A stretch of DNA of 8,701 bases from contig ONOZ01000025.1 in the NCBI GenBank assembly GCA_900319595.1, positions 1 through 8,701 on the forward strand, in the 5' to 3' direction. Within the stretch, counting starts at the first letter, position 1. Each line of letters opens with the position of its first letter. The DNA is from an uncultured Bacteroidales bacterium. GTDB taxonomy: Bacteria > Bacteroidota > Bacteroidia > Bacteroidales > P3. Positions 1 through 6,714 of the stretch are shown here, piece after piece. The position numbers were made by a program, and so were the translations under genes. The notes under the pieces were generated by a model, which was given only the letters and a program-made list of their open reading frames with translations, was not told where the DNA came from and made no database searches.

Positions 1-103
1 AACAAAATATATACAACGGCAGGCAAGTGCAGTAACTTGTTTGTCGTTTGTTTTTTGTGGAAGAAATAAAGAAAATTAGTAATAATTAAAAAAATCAAAG
101 AAA

Positions 104-1945
104 ATGAAGAAGACGTTTTTAAATTTTGTAGGCTTTTTTGTAGCCGTACTTGTAAGCATCAATTTGTTTGCTTACGATTTTGAAGTAGATGGGATTTATT
201 ACAACATAAATTCCAATGGTACAAGTGTAAGTGTAACTTTTAAGGACAGTACGTATAATAGTTATTCAGACACTGTTACTATTCCTGCCACTGTAACTTA
301 TGATGGCACAACATATAACGTTACGACTATTGGTATTCATGCATTCTCTAATTGTACAGGCTTAACATCTATAGATATTCCGAATAGTGTTACTACAATT
401 GGTGGTTATGCATTCCAAAATTGTACAGGCTTAACAACTATAGATATTCCGAATAGTGTTAAAACAATTGATTATAGTACATTCCATAGTTGTACAGGCT
501 TAACAACTATAGATATTCCGAATAGTGTTACTGCAATTTATGCGAGTGCATTCCAAAATTGTAAAGGCTTAAAAACTATAGATATTCCGAATAGTGTTAA
601 AACAATTGGTCAATATGCATTCTATTCTTGTACGAGCTTAACAACTATAGATATTCCGGAGAGTGTTACTATAATTAATAGTTATGTATTCTCTAATTGT
701 ACAGGCTTAACATCTATAGATATTCCGAATAGTGTTAGTGTAATTGATAGTTATGCATTCCAAAATTGTACGAATTTAACAGACCTAACGATTGGAAATA
801 GTGTTAATCTTATTGCTATTTATGCATTCCAAAATTGTACAGGCTTAAAAACTATAGATATTCCTAATAGTGTTACTTTAATTGCTCAGGGTGTATTCCA
901 AGGTTGTACGAATTTAACAGACGTAACGATTGGAAATAGTGTTACTACAATTGGGTATAGTGCATTCCGAGATTGTACAAGCTTGACATCTATAGGTATT
1001 CCGAATAGTGTTACTACAATTCATCCTAGTGCATTCCAAGGTTGTACGAATTTAACAGACGTAACGATTGGAAATAGTGTTACTACAATTGGGTATAGTG
1101 CATTCCAAAATTGTACGAGCTTAACAACTATAGATATTCCAGATAGTGTTACTACAATTGGGCATAGTGCATTCTATAATTGTACGAGCTTAAAAACTAT
1201 AGATATTCCGAATAGTGTTGATACAATTGGTGTATATGCATTCAGGAACTGCACAAGTTTAGATACAGTATATTGTATGGCTGAATCTGCCCCAACACTG
1301 GGAGAAGATGTATTTTTGGGAGCTTCTCAAAATATGATTGTTATTGTCCCTTGTAGAAAAGGAGCAATATATGAATCTGCAGATGGTTGGAAAGATTTGA
1401 ATATAAAAGAGTCGTGTATTACTTATGAGGAGGAATTGACTGCTACGATTTGTGATAATGAAACTTACACATTTGCTGGCAAAGAATTATCAGTAGCAGA
1501 TGTTTATTATGATATAATACAGATAGATGATAAAAGTGATAGTGTTTATATCTTAACTCTTACAGTCAATCCAACGTATGATACAACTATTTATGATACA
1601 ATTCAAATTGAAGGAGCAGGCGAGGATTACGATGTAACCAATATAGACTCTTTACAAACTATTTATGGTTGCGATAGTGTTGTTACTACTATAACCCATT
1701 ATTATTATATCAGCGGATTGGAGGACATCGCAAACGAAAATACAATTTCTATCTATCCTAACCCAGCACACGACAAGGTAACAATTGAGGGTAAGGGTGA
1801 AGTGGTTATTACTAACAGCATAGGTCAGGTTGTAAAAGAAATAAAAGACAATAATACTTATAGAACACTTAATATAAAAGACTTTGAAAGAGGAGTGTAT
1901 TATATAAAGGTAGGAGAGATTACTCAAAAATTGGTTATAGAATAA
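104..1945 (+). CDS. BspA-like leucine-rich-repeat surface protein with T9SS type A sorting domain
   Basis: Predicted secreted or cell-surface protein of 613 residues. Residues 1-23 are a signal peptide (Lys-Lys, hydrophobic core, ending near LFA-YDF). After a short beta region typical of BspA-like proteins (about 24-73), fourteen 23-residue LRR_5 (TpLRR) repeats run from 74 to 395, with consensus like TTIGxxAFxNCTxLTxIDIPNSV. Residues 396-445 are a degenerate cap. Residues 446-532 form a Thr/Asp/Tyr-rich beta module with a Cys near each end, resembling modules seen in other Bacteroidales T9SS cargo. The tail from 548 (ISIYPNP, then SIGQVV, then RGVYYIKV, ending KLVIE) matches the T9SS type A sorting domain. 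That tail is normally removed as the protein crosses the outer membrane and is attached to the surface. Family members bind host proteins or other bacteria; the ligand here is unknown. The ATG at 104 is preceded by an A-rich leader and gives an intact signal peptide. Family call is firm, role inferred. Confidence 0.93.
   Translation: MKKTFLNFVGFFVAVLVSINLFAYDFEVDGIYYNINSNGTSVSVTFKDSTYNSYSDTVTIPATVTYDGTTYNVTTIGIHAFSNCTGLTSIDIPNSVTTIGGYAFQNCTGLTTIDIPNSVKTIDYSTFHSCTGLTTIDIPNSVTAIYASAFQNCKGLKTIDIPNSVKTIGQYAFYSCTSLTTIDIPESVTIINSYVFSNCTGLTSIDIPNSVSVIDSYAFQNCTNLTDLTIGNSVNLIAIYAFQNCTGLKTIDIPNSVTLIAQGVFQGCTNLTDVTIGNSVTTIGYSAFRDCTSLTSIGIPNSVTTIHPSAFQGCTNLTDVTIGNSVTTIGYSAFQNCTSLTTIDIPDSVTTIGHSAFYNCTSLKTIDIPNSVDTIGVYAFRNCTSLDTVYCMAESAPTLGEDVFLGASQNMIVIVPCRKGAIYESADGWKDLNIKESCITYEEELTATICDNETYTFAGKELSVADVYYDIIQIDDKSDSVYILTLTVNPTYDTTIYDTIQIEGAGEDYDVTNIDSLQTIYGCDSVVTTITHYYYISGLEDIANENTISIYPNPAHDKVTIEGKGEVVITNSIGQVVKEIKDNNTYRTLNIKDFERGVYYIKVGEITQKLVIE
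895..968 (+). repeat. Perfect 74-bp direct repeat, copy 1 (partner 1033-1106)
   Basis: Positions 895-968 and 1033-1106 are identical over 74 bases. Their offset is 138 bp, exactly two LRR units. This indicates a recent two-unit duplication (units 9-10 copied as 11-12, or the reverse) or gene conversion inside the array. Confidence 0.9.
1033..1106 (+). repeat. Perfect 74-bp direct repeat, copy 2 (partner 895-968)
   Basis: Second copy of the 74-base identical block. Identity ends just after the shared GCATTCC, where copy 1 continues GAG and copy 2 continues AAA. Recombination between the copies would remove or add 46 residues without changing frame. Confidence 0.9.
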
Positions 1946-1957
1946 AGGTAAAATGCA

Positions 1958-1991
1958 TTTTAGGTCTTTCGGATAAAAGAATTGCCTAAAA
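1958..1991 (+). other. Nested hairpin in the 3' untranslated region of the LRR gene
   Basis: An outer 7-bp stem (TTTTAGG at 1958-1964 with CCTAAAA at 1985-1991) encloses an inner 5-bp stem (TCTTT at 1965-1969 with AAAGA at 1976-1980) capped by CGGATA. It starts 12 bases after the stop codon. No proper U-tract follows, so it is more likely an mRNA 3'-end structure or a helper to the hairpin downstream than a terminator by itself. The pairing is seen directly; the role is inferred. Confidence 0.45.
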
Positions 1992-2013
1992 CTTCTTTAA
2001 ACAATAATCATAA

Positions 2014-2049
2014 AATTAAGGGATAGTTATAGCATACTATCCCTTAATT
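2014..2049. terminator. Strong palindromic hairpin between convergent genes, probable bidirectional terminator
   Basis: Perfect 14-bp stem (2014-2027 with 2036-2049, core AAGGGATAGT) and an 8-base loop. It lies between the plus-strand LRR gene (stop 1945) and the minus-strand pyrF gene (stop 2069-2071), the usual place for a shared terminator. On the plus strand it is followed by AGTTTTTA. On the minus strand the A/T end of the stem continues as TTAATTTTA. U-tracts are short, so efficiency is uncertain, but position and stem quality support termination in both directions. Confidence 0.72.
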
Positions 2050-2068
2050 AGTTTTTATGTCCATATGC

Positions 2069-2890
2069 TTATAGATACATTGCCATTTCTTGTTGCATTT
2101 CTTGTGCTTTCTCGCCTGCAACAATATCAAACTGCTCCGTATTGTCTGCAAAGATGATTCCACGTGAGGAATTTACCAACAAACCGCAATCCTTATTCAG
2201 CCCGTATTTGCAAACCTCTGCTAAACTTCCCCCCTGAGCACCAACACCCGGTACAAGTAGGAAATAATTTGGAACAATTTTGCGAATTTCTGTAAATTTC
2301 TCAGCCTTAGTCGCCCCAACAACGAACATAAGATTATCTTCATTTCCCCAATCTTGTGCCTTTCTCAAAACACGTTCATAAAGTTTCACCCCCTCAGCGT
2401 TTTCAAACATCTGAAAATCATCACTTCCTTTATTAGAAGTCAATGCAAGCAAAATAACCCATTTGTTTTCGTACTCCAAAAATGGTTTTACACTATCCTC
2501 TCCCATATATGGAGCAACAGTCAGAGCATCAAAGTCAAAATCTCCCTCTTTTGTAAAAAAGGCTTTGGCGTATTGCTTACTTGTATTGCCAATATCTCCT
2601 CTTTTAGCATCTGCAATTACAAAGCATTCATTTTCTTTGGTGTGCAAATAATCCATTGTTTTTTTTAATGAAACAAGTCCGCTAATACCGTGACTCTCAT
2701 AAAAAGCCAAATTAGGTTTGTATGCTACCGTATATGGCAATGTTGCATCTATGATTCTTTTATTAAATTCAAAAACAGGGTCTTCGCTTTCCATTACACA
2801 TTTTGGAAGTTTTGTAATATCGCTATCTAATCCTACGCAAAGAAAACTTTTTTTCTTATGGATTAAATCTATTAATTCTTTTCTATTCAT
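2069..2890 (-). CDS. pyrF: Orotidine 5'-phosphate decarboxylase (type 2)
   Basis: Catalyses the last step of de novo UMP synthesis, decarboxylation of OMP, in the cytoplasm. The 273-residue product has the TIM-barrel signatures of the longer type 2 family: FLCVGLDSD at 16-24, AYKPN at 56-60, the catalytic DAKRGDIGNT at 94-103 (Lys and Asp residues of the active site), a VPGVGAQGG phosphate-binding segment at 213-221, and VNSSRGIIFA at 239-248. Length suits type 2 enzymes (about 270). An in-frame upstream start would add 17 residues and overlap the end of lipB; the ATG at 2888-2890 is preferred because MNRKELIDLI is a typical family N-terminus. It lies 16 bp downstream of lipB on the same strand and is probably co-transcribed with it. 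No frameshift or missing key residue is seen. Confidence 0.96.
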   Translation of the reverse strand: MNRKELIDLIHKKKSFLCVGLDSDITKLPKCVMESEDPVFEFNKRIIDATLPYTVAYKPNLAFYESHGISGLVSLKKTMDYLHTKENECFVIADAKRGDIGNTSKQYAKAFFTKEGDFDFDALTVAPYMGEDSVKPFLEYENKWVILLALTSNKGSDDFQMFENAEGVKLYERVLRKAQDWGNEDNLMFVVGATKAEKFTEIRKIVPNYFLLVPGVGAQGGSLAEVCKYGLNKDCGLLVNSSRGIIFADNTEQFDIVAGEKAQEMQQEMAMYL

Positions 2891-2906
2891 TTTATTTATT
2901 GTTTTA

Positions 2907-3575
2907 TCATTTATTTTCAACCAATTGTTTAAATTTCTCAAAGACTTCTCTTGCTACTTTGCCATAATCGCACTTACTACCAATTTCTTTTTGCATACTT
3001 GTAACGCCTTTATCTATGAATCCACACGGGTTGATATAAGAGAAATAATTCAAATCTGTATTAACATTCAGAGCAAATCCATGCATAGTAATTCCCCTTG
3101 AGGCTTTGACTCCAATAGCACATATTTTGCGACATTTATTAGTATTTATATCAATCCAAACTCCTGTTGCTCCGTGCAGTCTTTCACATTGAATATTATA
3201 CGTAGCCATAACGTCAATAACACTCTGCTCAATCACATCAATATAATCTTTAATGCCCAATCCCAAAGCATCAATATCCAAAATAGGATAGCCTGTTATC
3301 TGACCAGGACCATGATATGTTATATCGCCACCTCTATTTGTACGAAACACTTGGGCACCTATTTTTTTTAGCATAGCATCAGTTATAAGCATATTAGTAT
3401 CTTTGCCATGCAAACCTAATGTATATACATTATTATGCTCACAAACAATAAAGTCTTGCGAAATATTTTTATTCCCTTCAAGTTTCTGCCCAACCTTATA
3501 ATCAAACAATTCCCTTTGTTTTGCTAAGGCCTGTGCATAATCTATTCTCCCCCAATTTATATAATTGATATTCAT
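2907..3575 (-). CDS. lipB: Octanoyl-[acyl carrier protein]:protein N-octanoyltransferase (lipoate synthesis)
   Basis: Moves the octanoyl group from octanoyl-ACP to a lysine of lipoyl domains (2-oxoacid dehydrogenases, glycine cleavage H protein), after which LipA inserts sulfur. The 222-residue product carries the LipB signature RGGDITYHGPGQ at 81-92, the catalytic lysine in AIGVKASRGITMHGFALNV (K157), and the thioester-forming cysteine in INPCGFIDKGVTSM (C184). Length is normal for the family. The chosen start is the ATG at 3573-3575; a TTG two codons upstream adds nothing. It is first in a probable lipB-pyrF unit, driven from the divergent intergenic region upstream. LipA and the lipoylated targets are not in the window. 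Confidence 0.96.
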   Translation of the reverse strand: MNINYINWGRIDYAQALAKQRELFDYKVGQKLEGNKNISQDFIVCEHNNVYTLGLHGKDTNMLITDAMLKKIGAQVFRTNRGGDITYHGPGQITGYPILDIDALGLGIKDYIDVIEQSVIDVMATYNIQCERLHGATGVWIDINTNKCRKICAIGVKASRGITMHGFALNVNTDLNYFSYINPCGFIDKGVTSMQKEIGSKCDYGKVAREVFEKFKQLVENK

Positions 3576-3641
3576 TTTCAATATTTATATAGCATTTTGC
3601 AAAACTTTTATTATTTTGCTGTCTTTTTGTAAAAGACACTG

Positions 3642-3674
3642 CAAAGTTAGCAAAATTTTTTGTATCTTTGCAAA
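3642..3674 (-). promoter_or_regulatory. Predicted Bacteroidota-type promoter for lipB-pyrF
   Basis: On the minus strand, TTTG (plus positions 3671-3674) is followed after 21 bases by TAACTTTG (3642-3649), matching the TTTG / TAnnTTTG consensus of the Bacteroidota primary sigma factor with acceptable spacing. The lipB ATG lies 66 bases beyond the -7 element. The -33 region sits next to the -7 element of the opposing flippase promoter. Confidence 0.6.
3663..3670 (+). promoter_or_regulatory. Predicted -7 element for the flippase operon
   Basis: TATCTTTG matches the TAnnTTTG consensus and lies 20 bases before the flippase ATG at 3691, which would give a very short leader. I find no good TTTG at the expected -33 position, so the promoter may be weak or activator-dependent. 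Confidence 0.45.
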
Positions 3675-3690
3675 TCCTTACTTGTTTATT

Positions 3691-4923
3691 ATGTTTAAGA
3701 AAATACTTAATACATTGTTTATGAAATTCTTTACTGCGGGAGCAGGATTTGCAATTATAATCCTCGTTTCACACCTTTTAGGTACAGCAGGTAAAGGACA
3801 ACAGGCGGTGATAGTCTTTAATATAAACATAATAATGCTTTTTCTTACATTGCTGGGTAATTCTACACTAATATATCTTGCTCCGAGGAAGAATTTTTCG
3901 CAACTTTTCATTCCCTCTCTATTGTGGAGTTTGCTTTGTGCTGTATTTGTTGCTATCATTGGAAAATTAGGATTATTAGGTATATTTACGGGGGGAGAAA
4001 ATACAGAAAAATACTTTTTACAGACAGTAGGTATTTCAATTTTAGCGTCTGTAACGGAAATAAATTATTATTTCCTTATGGGCAAACAACAAGTGATTCG
4101 AGCAAATAATCTAAAACTTATTTACCCACTAACAAATTTAATAATTATATGTACTCTTTGGCTTTTAGATAGATTTGATAACATTGGACAGTATGTATTT
4201 TCTTTGTGGGTTGCATATATTTTGAGTTTAATCTATGGAGTGTTTATCCTTAAGGGCGAATATAAGAAATTATATCTTTTAAAAAAAGGAGAGTTTATTG
4301 ATATTGGCAAAACACTATTCAAATTGGGAGCAATAAGGCAAGTAGGGGGTATAGCACAAACGATGGTTTATCGCCTATCCCTTATGCTTATGGTGTTTTT
4401 TTATGGTAACAAAGGAGAGGAATATAATGGTATCTATTCAAACGCAACATCTATTTCGGAGGCGATACTATTATTTGGCACATCTTTGGCATTGGTACAA
4501 TATTCTTCACTATCCAACACATTAGACAATAAAGAGGCAAAATCTTTAACCTTGAAAATGACAGCGGTAAATGTATTAGTAACGGCTTTTGGACTATTGG
4601 TTGTTTGTTTATTGCCACAAAGTTTTTGGATATGGCTATTTGGAGAAGGGTTTGGACAAGTTGGTTACTATGTTAGAATACTTGCAGGAGGAATATTGCT
4701 ATTGAGTAGCACAAGTAATATAACGCAGTATTTTGCATCACGAGGAAATTTTTCTATTACAGCATCGGCTTCGGTATGTTCTTTAATAGTTACATTAGCG
4801 TTAGGATACATTCTTATACCATTATATAATATAACAGGAGCAGCCCTGACAGCAGTATCGGCGTATGCAACGGGGTTTATAATTGAATTTATATATTTTT
4901 TGAAATGGATAAAAAGAAAATAA
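3691..4923 (+). CDS. Flippase-like polytopic membrane protein (MOP superfamily, polysaccharide biosynthesis type)
   Basis: Predicted inner-membrane transporter of 410 residues with about 12 hydrophobic segments, resembling Wzx-type flippases that move undecaprenyl-linked oligosaccharides to the periplasmic face. Supporting features are the N-terminal first helix followed by SHLLGTAGKGQQA (26-38), a position where flippases carry an LLG-x-x-G-x-G motif; the short charged loop after helix 2 (APRKN); and the C-terminal pair of helices with NITGAALTAVSAYATGF. Reading from further upstream (3565) would add a Cys/Phe-rich stretch that is not family-like, so the ATG at 3691 is chosen. The last 19 bases overlap the next gene, suggesting translational coupling. 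No glycosyltransferase genes are nearby, so this is not a normal O-antigen cluster and the substrate cannot be told. Another MOP-type transporter is possible. Confidence 0.82.
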   Translation: MFKKILNTLFMKFFTAGAGFAIIILVSHLLGTAGKGQQAVIVFNINIIMLFLTLLGNSTLIYLAPRKNFSQLFIPSLLWSLLCAVFVAIIGKLGLLGIFTGGENTEKYFLQTVGISILASVTEINYYFLMGKQQVIRANNLKLIYPLTNLIIICTLWLLDRFDNIGQYVFSLWVAYILSLIYGVFILKGEYKKLYLLKKGEFIDIGKTLFKLGAIRQVGGIAQTMVYRLSLMLMVFFYGNKGEEYNGIYSNATSISEAILLFGTSLALVQYSSLSNTLDNKEAKSLTLKMTAVNVLVTAFGLLVVCLLPQSFWIWLFGEGFGQVGYYVRILAGGILLLSSTSNITQYFASRGNFSITASASVCSLIVTLALGYILIPLYNITGAALTAVSAYATGFIIEFIYFLKWIKRK

Positions 4924-6179
4924 TTTTGATAATAGGTTTGTGCCTTTGTTCGTGTTGTACTATCGGACAGGTAAAGCACGACTACAAACCGTTGAGCAAA
5001 TCTCAGCAAACAGATATAGATAACATGATGTTCGCACGTGAGGTATCATCGTTTATAGTTAATGACCGTATTCCCATAGGTCCTATAAATCTTACTAATG
5101 TTTTGAATATCATTTCGCACAATCCAATAGAAGGAACCCGTATTCGTTTGAGTGCAGAAACTAATAATAAAACCTTTTCATCAAGTAAGTTTTTGAAAAA
5201 TAGATTAGCATTCAGTGCTATGGCAGCGTATGGTTTTGAAGACCAAAGATTTAAATATGGAGTTGGTGCCGCTTTCAATTTTGCAACAAAGCCGAAAGGT
5301 GTTTATTCGTTTCCATGTAGTACCCTGAATATCAATTGGGAGGATAATACTTATTCGCCATCTTATCCTAATTATGATGTAGCATATTTTTCATTTGGTT
5401 CGTGGGACAGGTTTTATTTTGCAAGTAAGAAGCAATTTACAGTTTCTTTTTTACAAGAATTTCCTTCTGCATTTGCATTTCGTCCGTTTGCATATTGGCA
5501 AAAGATTGATTCCTACTTACTTTATGATGCTGGGAACATAACAGAACTACTTGACCCTAATTATGACTATATAAATAAGGCTGTAGGTATAGAGTTGTCT
5601 TATTCTCCTTCACGTAAAGGCTTTAATTTGTTTAATATTCTTAATTCACGTTTCTATTCTTTGCCAACACAGTTCAGTGTCTCTTATTCCTATAATATAC
5701 AATCATATAGATTTGACAATGAGTACAACAAAATAGAAGCCACATTGCAACATCGTTTCTTTTTTAAACCAATGGCGTTGGATTTTAAGATAGTGGGAGG
5801 GAAGATTTTCGGAACAAGTAACCGCTATATGTATTTTACTCCCAATTATATGACAACTACTGTTAGCAATACTTTTGGATTCAATCTTTATTCGCCATAC
5901 GAAATGATGTTTAAGGAGTATGTGCAGACTTTTACACAGTGGAATTTTGGCGGGATATTATTGGATAATATAACTTTCTTTAAAAAATTCCGTCCTAACG
6001 AGTTTGTAAATTTTAAAGCTTTGCTTACTGCAGACAATACCCCGTATGCTGAGGTTGGAGTAGGTATTGACCATATCCTTTCATTTTTTGGTTTGGAAGT
6101 TGTCAAACGTCTTAGTAACGAAAATCCGTACGATATGCCGGAGTGGGCGATAAAGATTCGTTGTAATATTGGATTTTAA
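4905..6179 (+). CDS. DUF5686-like outer-membrane beta-barrel protein lacking the usual N-terminal domain
   Basis: Predicted exported barrel of 424 residues. Residues 1-22 are a signal peptide (KKK, hydrophobic core, LCLCSCCTIGQ); cleavage after GQ is likely. The Cys cluster is not a clean lipobox, though a lipoprotein cannot be fully excluded. The segments NPIEGTRIRL (73-82) and AAYGFEDQRFKYGVG (107-121) match my memory of the barrel domain of DUF5686 proteins. Alternating aromatic/polar strands fill the rest, and the protein ends in IRCNIGF with the terminal Phe typical of outer-membrane barrels. DUF5686 proteins are commonly about 800 residues, with a carboxypeptidase-regulatory-like domain and a long middle region before the barrel; those are absent here. 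The start overlaps the flippase gene by 19 bp, so the two are probably translated together. Function is unknown. Confidence 0.75.
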   Translation: MDKKKIILIIGLCLCSCCTIGQVKHDYKPLSKSQQTDIDNMMFAREVSSFIVNDRIPIGPINLTNVLNIISHNPIEGTRIRLSAETNNKTFSSSKFLKNRLAFSAMAAYGFEDQRFKYGVGAAFNFATKPKGVYSFPCSTLNINWEDNTYSPSYPNYDVAYFSFGSWDRFYFASKKQFTVSFLQEFPSAFAFRPFAYWQKIDSYLLYDAGNITELLDPNYDYINKAVGIELSYSPSRKGFNLFNILNSRFYSLPTQFSVSYSYNIQSYRFDNEYNKIEATLQHRFFFKPMALDFKIVGGKIFGTSNRYMYFTPNYMTTTVSNTFGFNLYSPYEMMFKEYVQTFTQWNFGGILLDNITFFKKFRPNEFVNFKALLTADNTPYAEVGVGIDHILSFFGLEVVKRLSNENPYDMPEWAIKIRCNIGF

Positions 6180-6369
6180 ACTTTAGAAAGTCTATGCTGT
6201 TATCAATATTATATGTAAATTTGTAATATGTAACAAGTTTTTTGTGCAAATGAAGATAGATGGGGGCTTTTGAGATATAAAAAGAAAATATTATAATAGG
6301 AAATATATTTTGTTGATAATTAGTAAGATATAGGCTCTCACAAGAAAATTAGATAAAAAAATAGGAGAA

Positions 6370-6404
6370 TTTGTACTACATATCATAAAAAGTTTATACT
6401 TTTG
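6370..6404 (+). promoter_or_regulatory. Predicted promoter for the ferredoxin gene
   Basis: TACTTTTG at 6397-6404 fits TAnnTTTG, with TTTG at 6370-6373 upstream. The gap is 23 bases, slightly longer than the usual 19-21. Transcription would start roughly 20-25 bases before the ferredoxin ATG at 6438. The rest of 6180-6369 is AT-rich and shows no gene and no clear GC-stem terminator after the barrel gene. Confidence 0.55.
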
Positions 6405-6437
6405 CAGATAGTTATTAACCTTAAAAAATTATAAAAA

Positions 6438-6608
6438 ATGGCATACAAAATTTCAGACGCTTGCGTAGCATGTGGCACTTGTATAGATGAATGTCCTAAC
6501 GGAGCAATTTCTGAAGGACCAATCTATGTTATTGATCCTGCTCAGTGTATAGATTGTGGCTCTTGTGCAGACGTTTGTCCTATGGAAGCAATTGCTCCAG
6601 AGGCTTAA
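6438..6608 (+). CDS. 2[4Fe-4S] bacterial-type ferredoxin
   Basis: A small cytoplasmic electron carrier of 56 residues. It has two cluster-binding motifs: Cys 9, 12, 15, 19 (CVACGTCIDEC followed by Pro) and Cys 37, 40, 43, 47 (CIDCGSCADVC followed by Pro). In this fold the fourth Cys of each motif ligates the other cluster. Length and internal symmetry match clostridial-type ferredoxins, which exchange low-potential electrons with enzymes such as pyruvate:ferredoxin oxidoreductase, hydrogenase or Rnf, and this implies anaerobic metabolism. All eight ligands are present. The ATG follows an A-rich leader with no Shine-Dalgarno sequence. It appears monocistronic, with a predicted promoter upstream and a terminator directly after it. 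The partner enzyme cannot be told from this window. Confidence 0.97.
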   Translation: MAYKISDACVACGTCIDECPNGAISEGPIYVIDPAQCIDCGSCADVCPMEAIAPEA

Positions 6609-6636
6609 TGCAAGGAAAATAGAAAATTAAGATTAC

Positions 6637-6670
6637 GCCCTGTGGAAAGAAAAACTGACAGGGCTTTTTT
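6637..6670 (+). terminator. Intrinsic terminator after the ferredoxin gene
   Basis: A GC-rich 7-bp stem, GCCCTGT (6637-6643) with ACAGGGC (6658-6664), closes a 14-base loop and is followed directly by six T (6665-6670). It begins 29 bases after the ferredoxin stop codon. Confidence 0.88.
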
Positions 6671-6714
6671 GTGTTAAAAAAGAATATATATATACATATA
6701 AATATATAAGTACT

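Larger units (their letters stand above)
323..1288 (+). repeat. Tandem array of fourteen 69-bp units encoding LRR_5 repeats
   Basis: Fourteen in-frame units of exactly 69 bp (23 codons) lie head to tail without indels. Many share long nucleotide identity, such as the recurring block around ATAGATATTCCGAATAGTG, so divergence between units is low and the array is probably still exchanging or duplicating units. Two protein subtypes exist. Most units end in IDIPNSV (or a near variant), while units 7, 9 and 11 end in LTIGNSV or VTIGNSV, giving a 46-residue period in the middle of the array. Confidence 0.92.

Noticed and set aside
24..39. Short inverted repeat (CAAGT with ACTTG) followed by T-rich sequence, possible terminator of a gene left of the window
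   Set aside because: The stem is only 5 bp with a 6-base loop and the T-rich stretch is interrupted by G and C; no upstream gene is visible to support it.
323..1288. Regular 69-bp repeats that could suggest a CRISPR array or satellite
   Set aside because: Units are contiguous without spacers and translate in frame as LRR_5 repeats, so protein coding explains the periodicity.
1652..1927. Open frame antisense to the end of the LRR gene
   Set aside because: It overlaps the well-supported T9SS sorting domain and its translation is a low-complexity hydrophobic sequence with no family features.
2354..3101. Several plus-strand open frames across pyrF and lipB
   Set aside because: They lie opposite two genes with complete catalytic motifs and have Phe/Ser/Ile-rich translations typical of shadow frames.
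4668..5278. Minus-strand open frames across the flippase/barrel junction
   Set aside because: Both are opposite strongly supported coding sequence and show no recognisable domain or plausible leader.
6180..6369. Possible small gene, RNA or terminator after the barrel gene
   Set aside because: The stretch is AT-rich with only very short open frames and weak A/T pairings (for example ATATTA with TAATAT near 6210-6235); nothing rises above composition.
6675..6714. Alternating TA-rich tract before the 218-residue gene as a replication or recombination element
   Set aside because: Simple AT-rich promoter or leader sequence in a low-GC genome explains it, and no iterons or binding boxes are seen.
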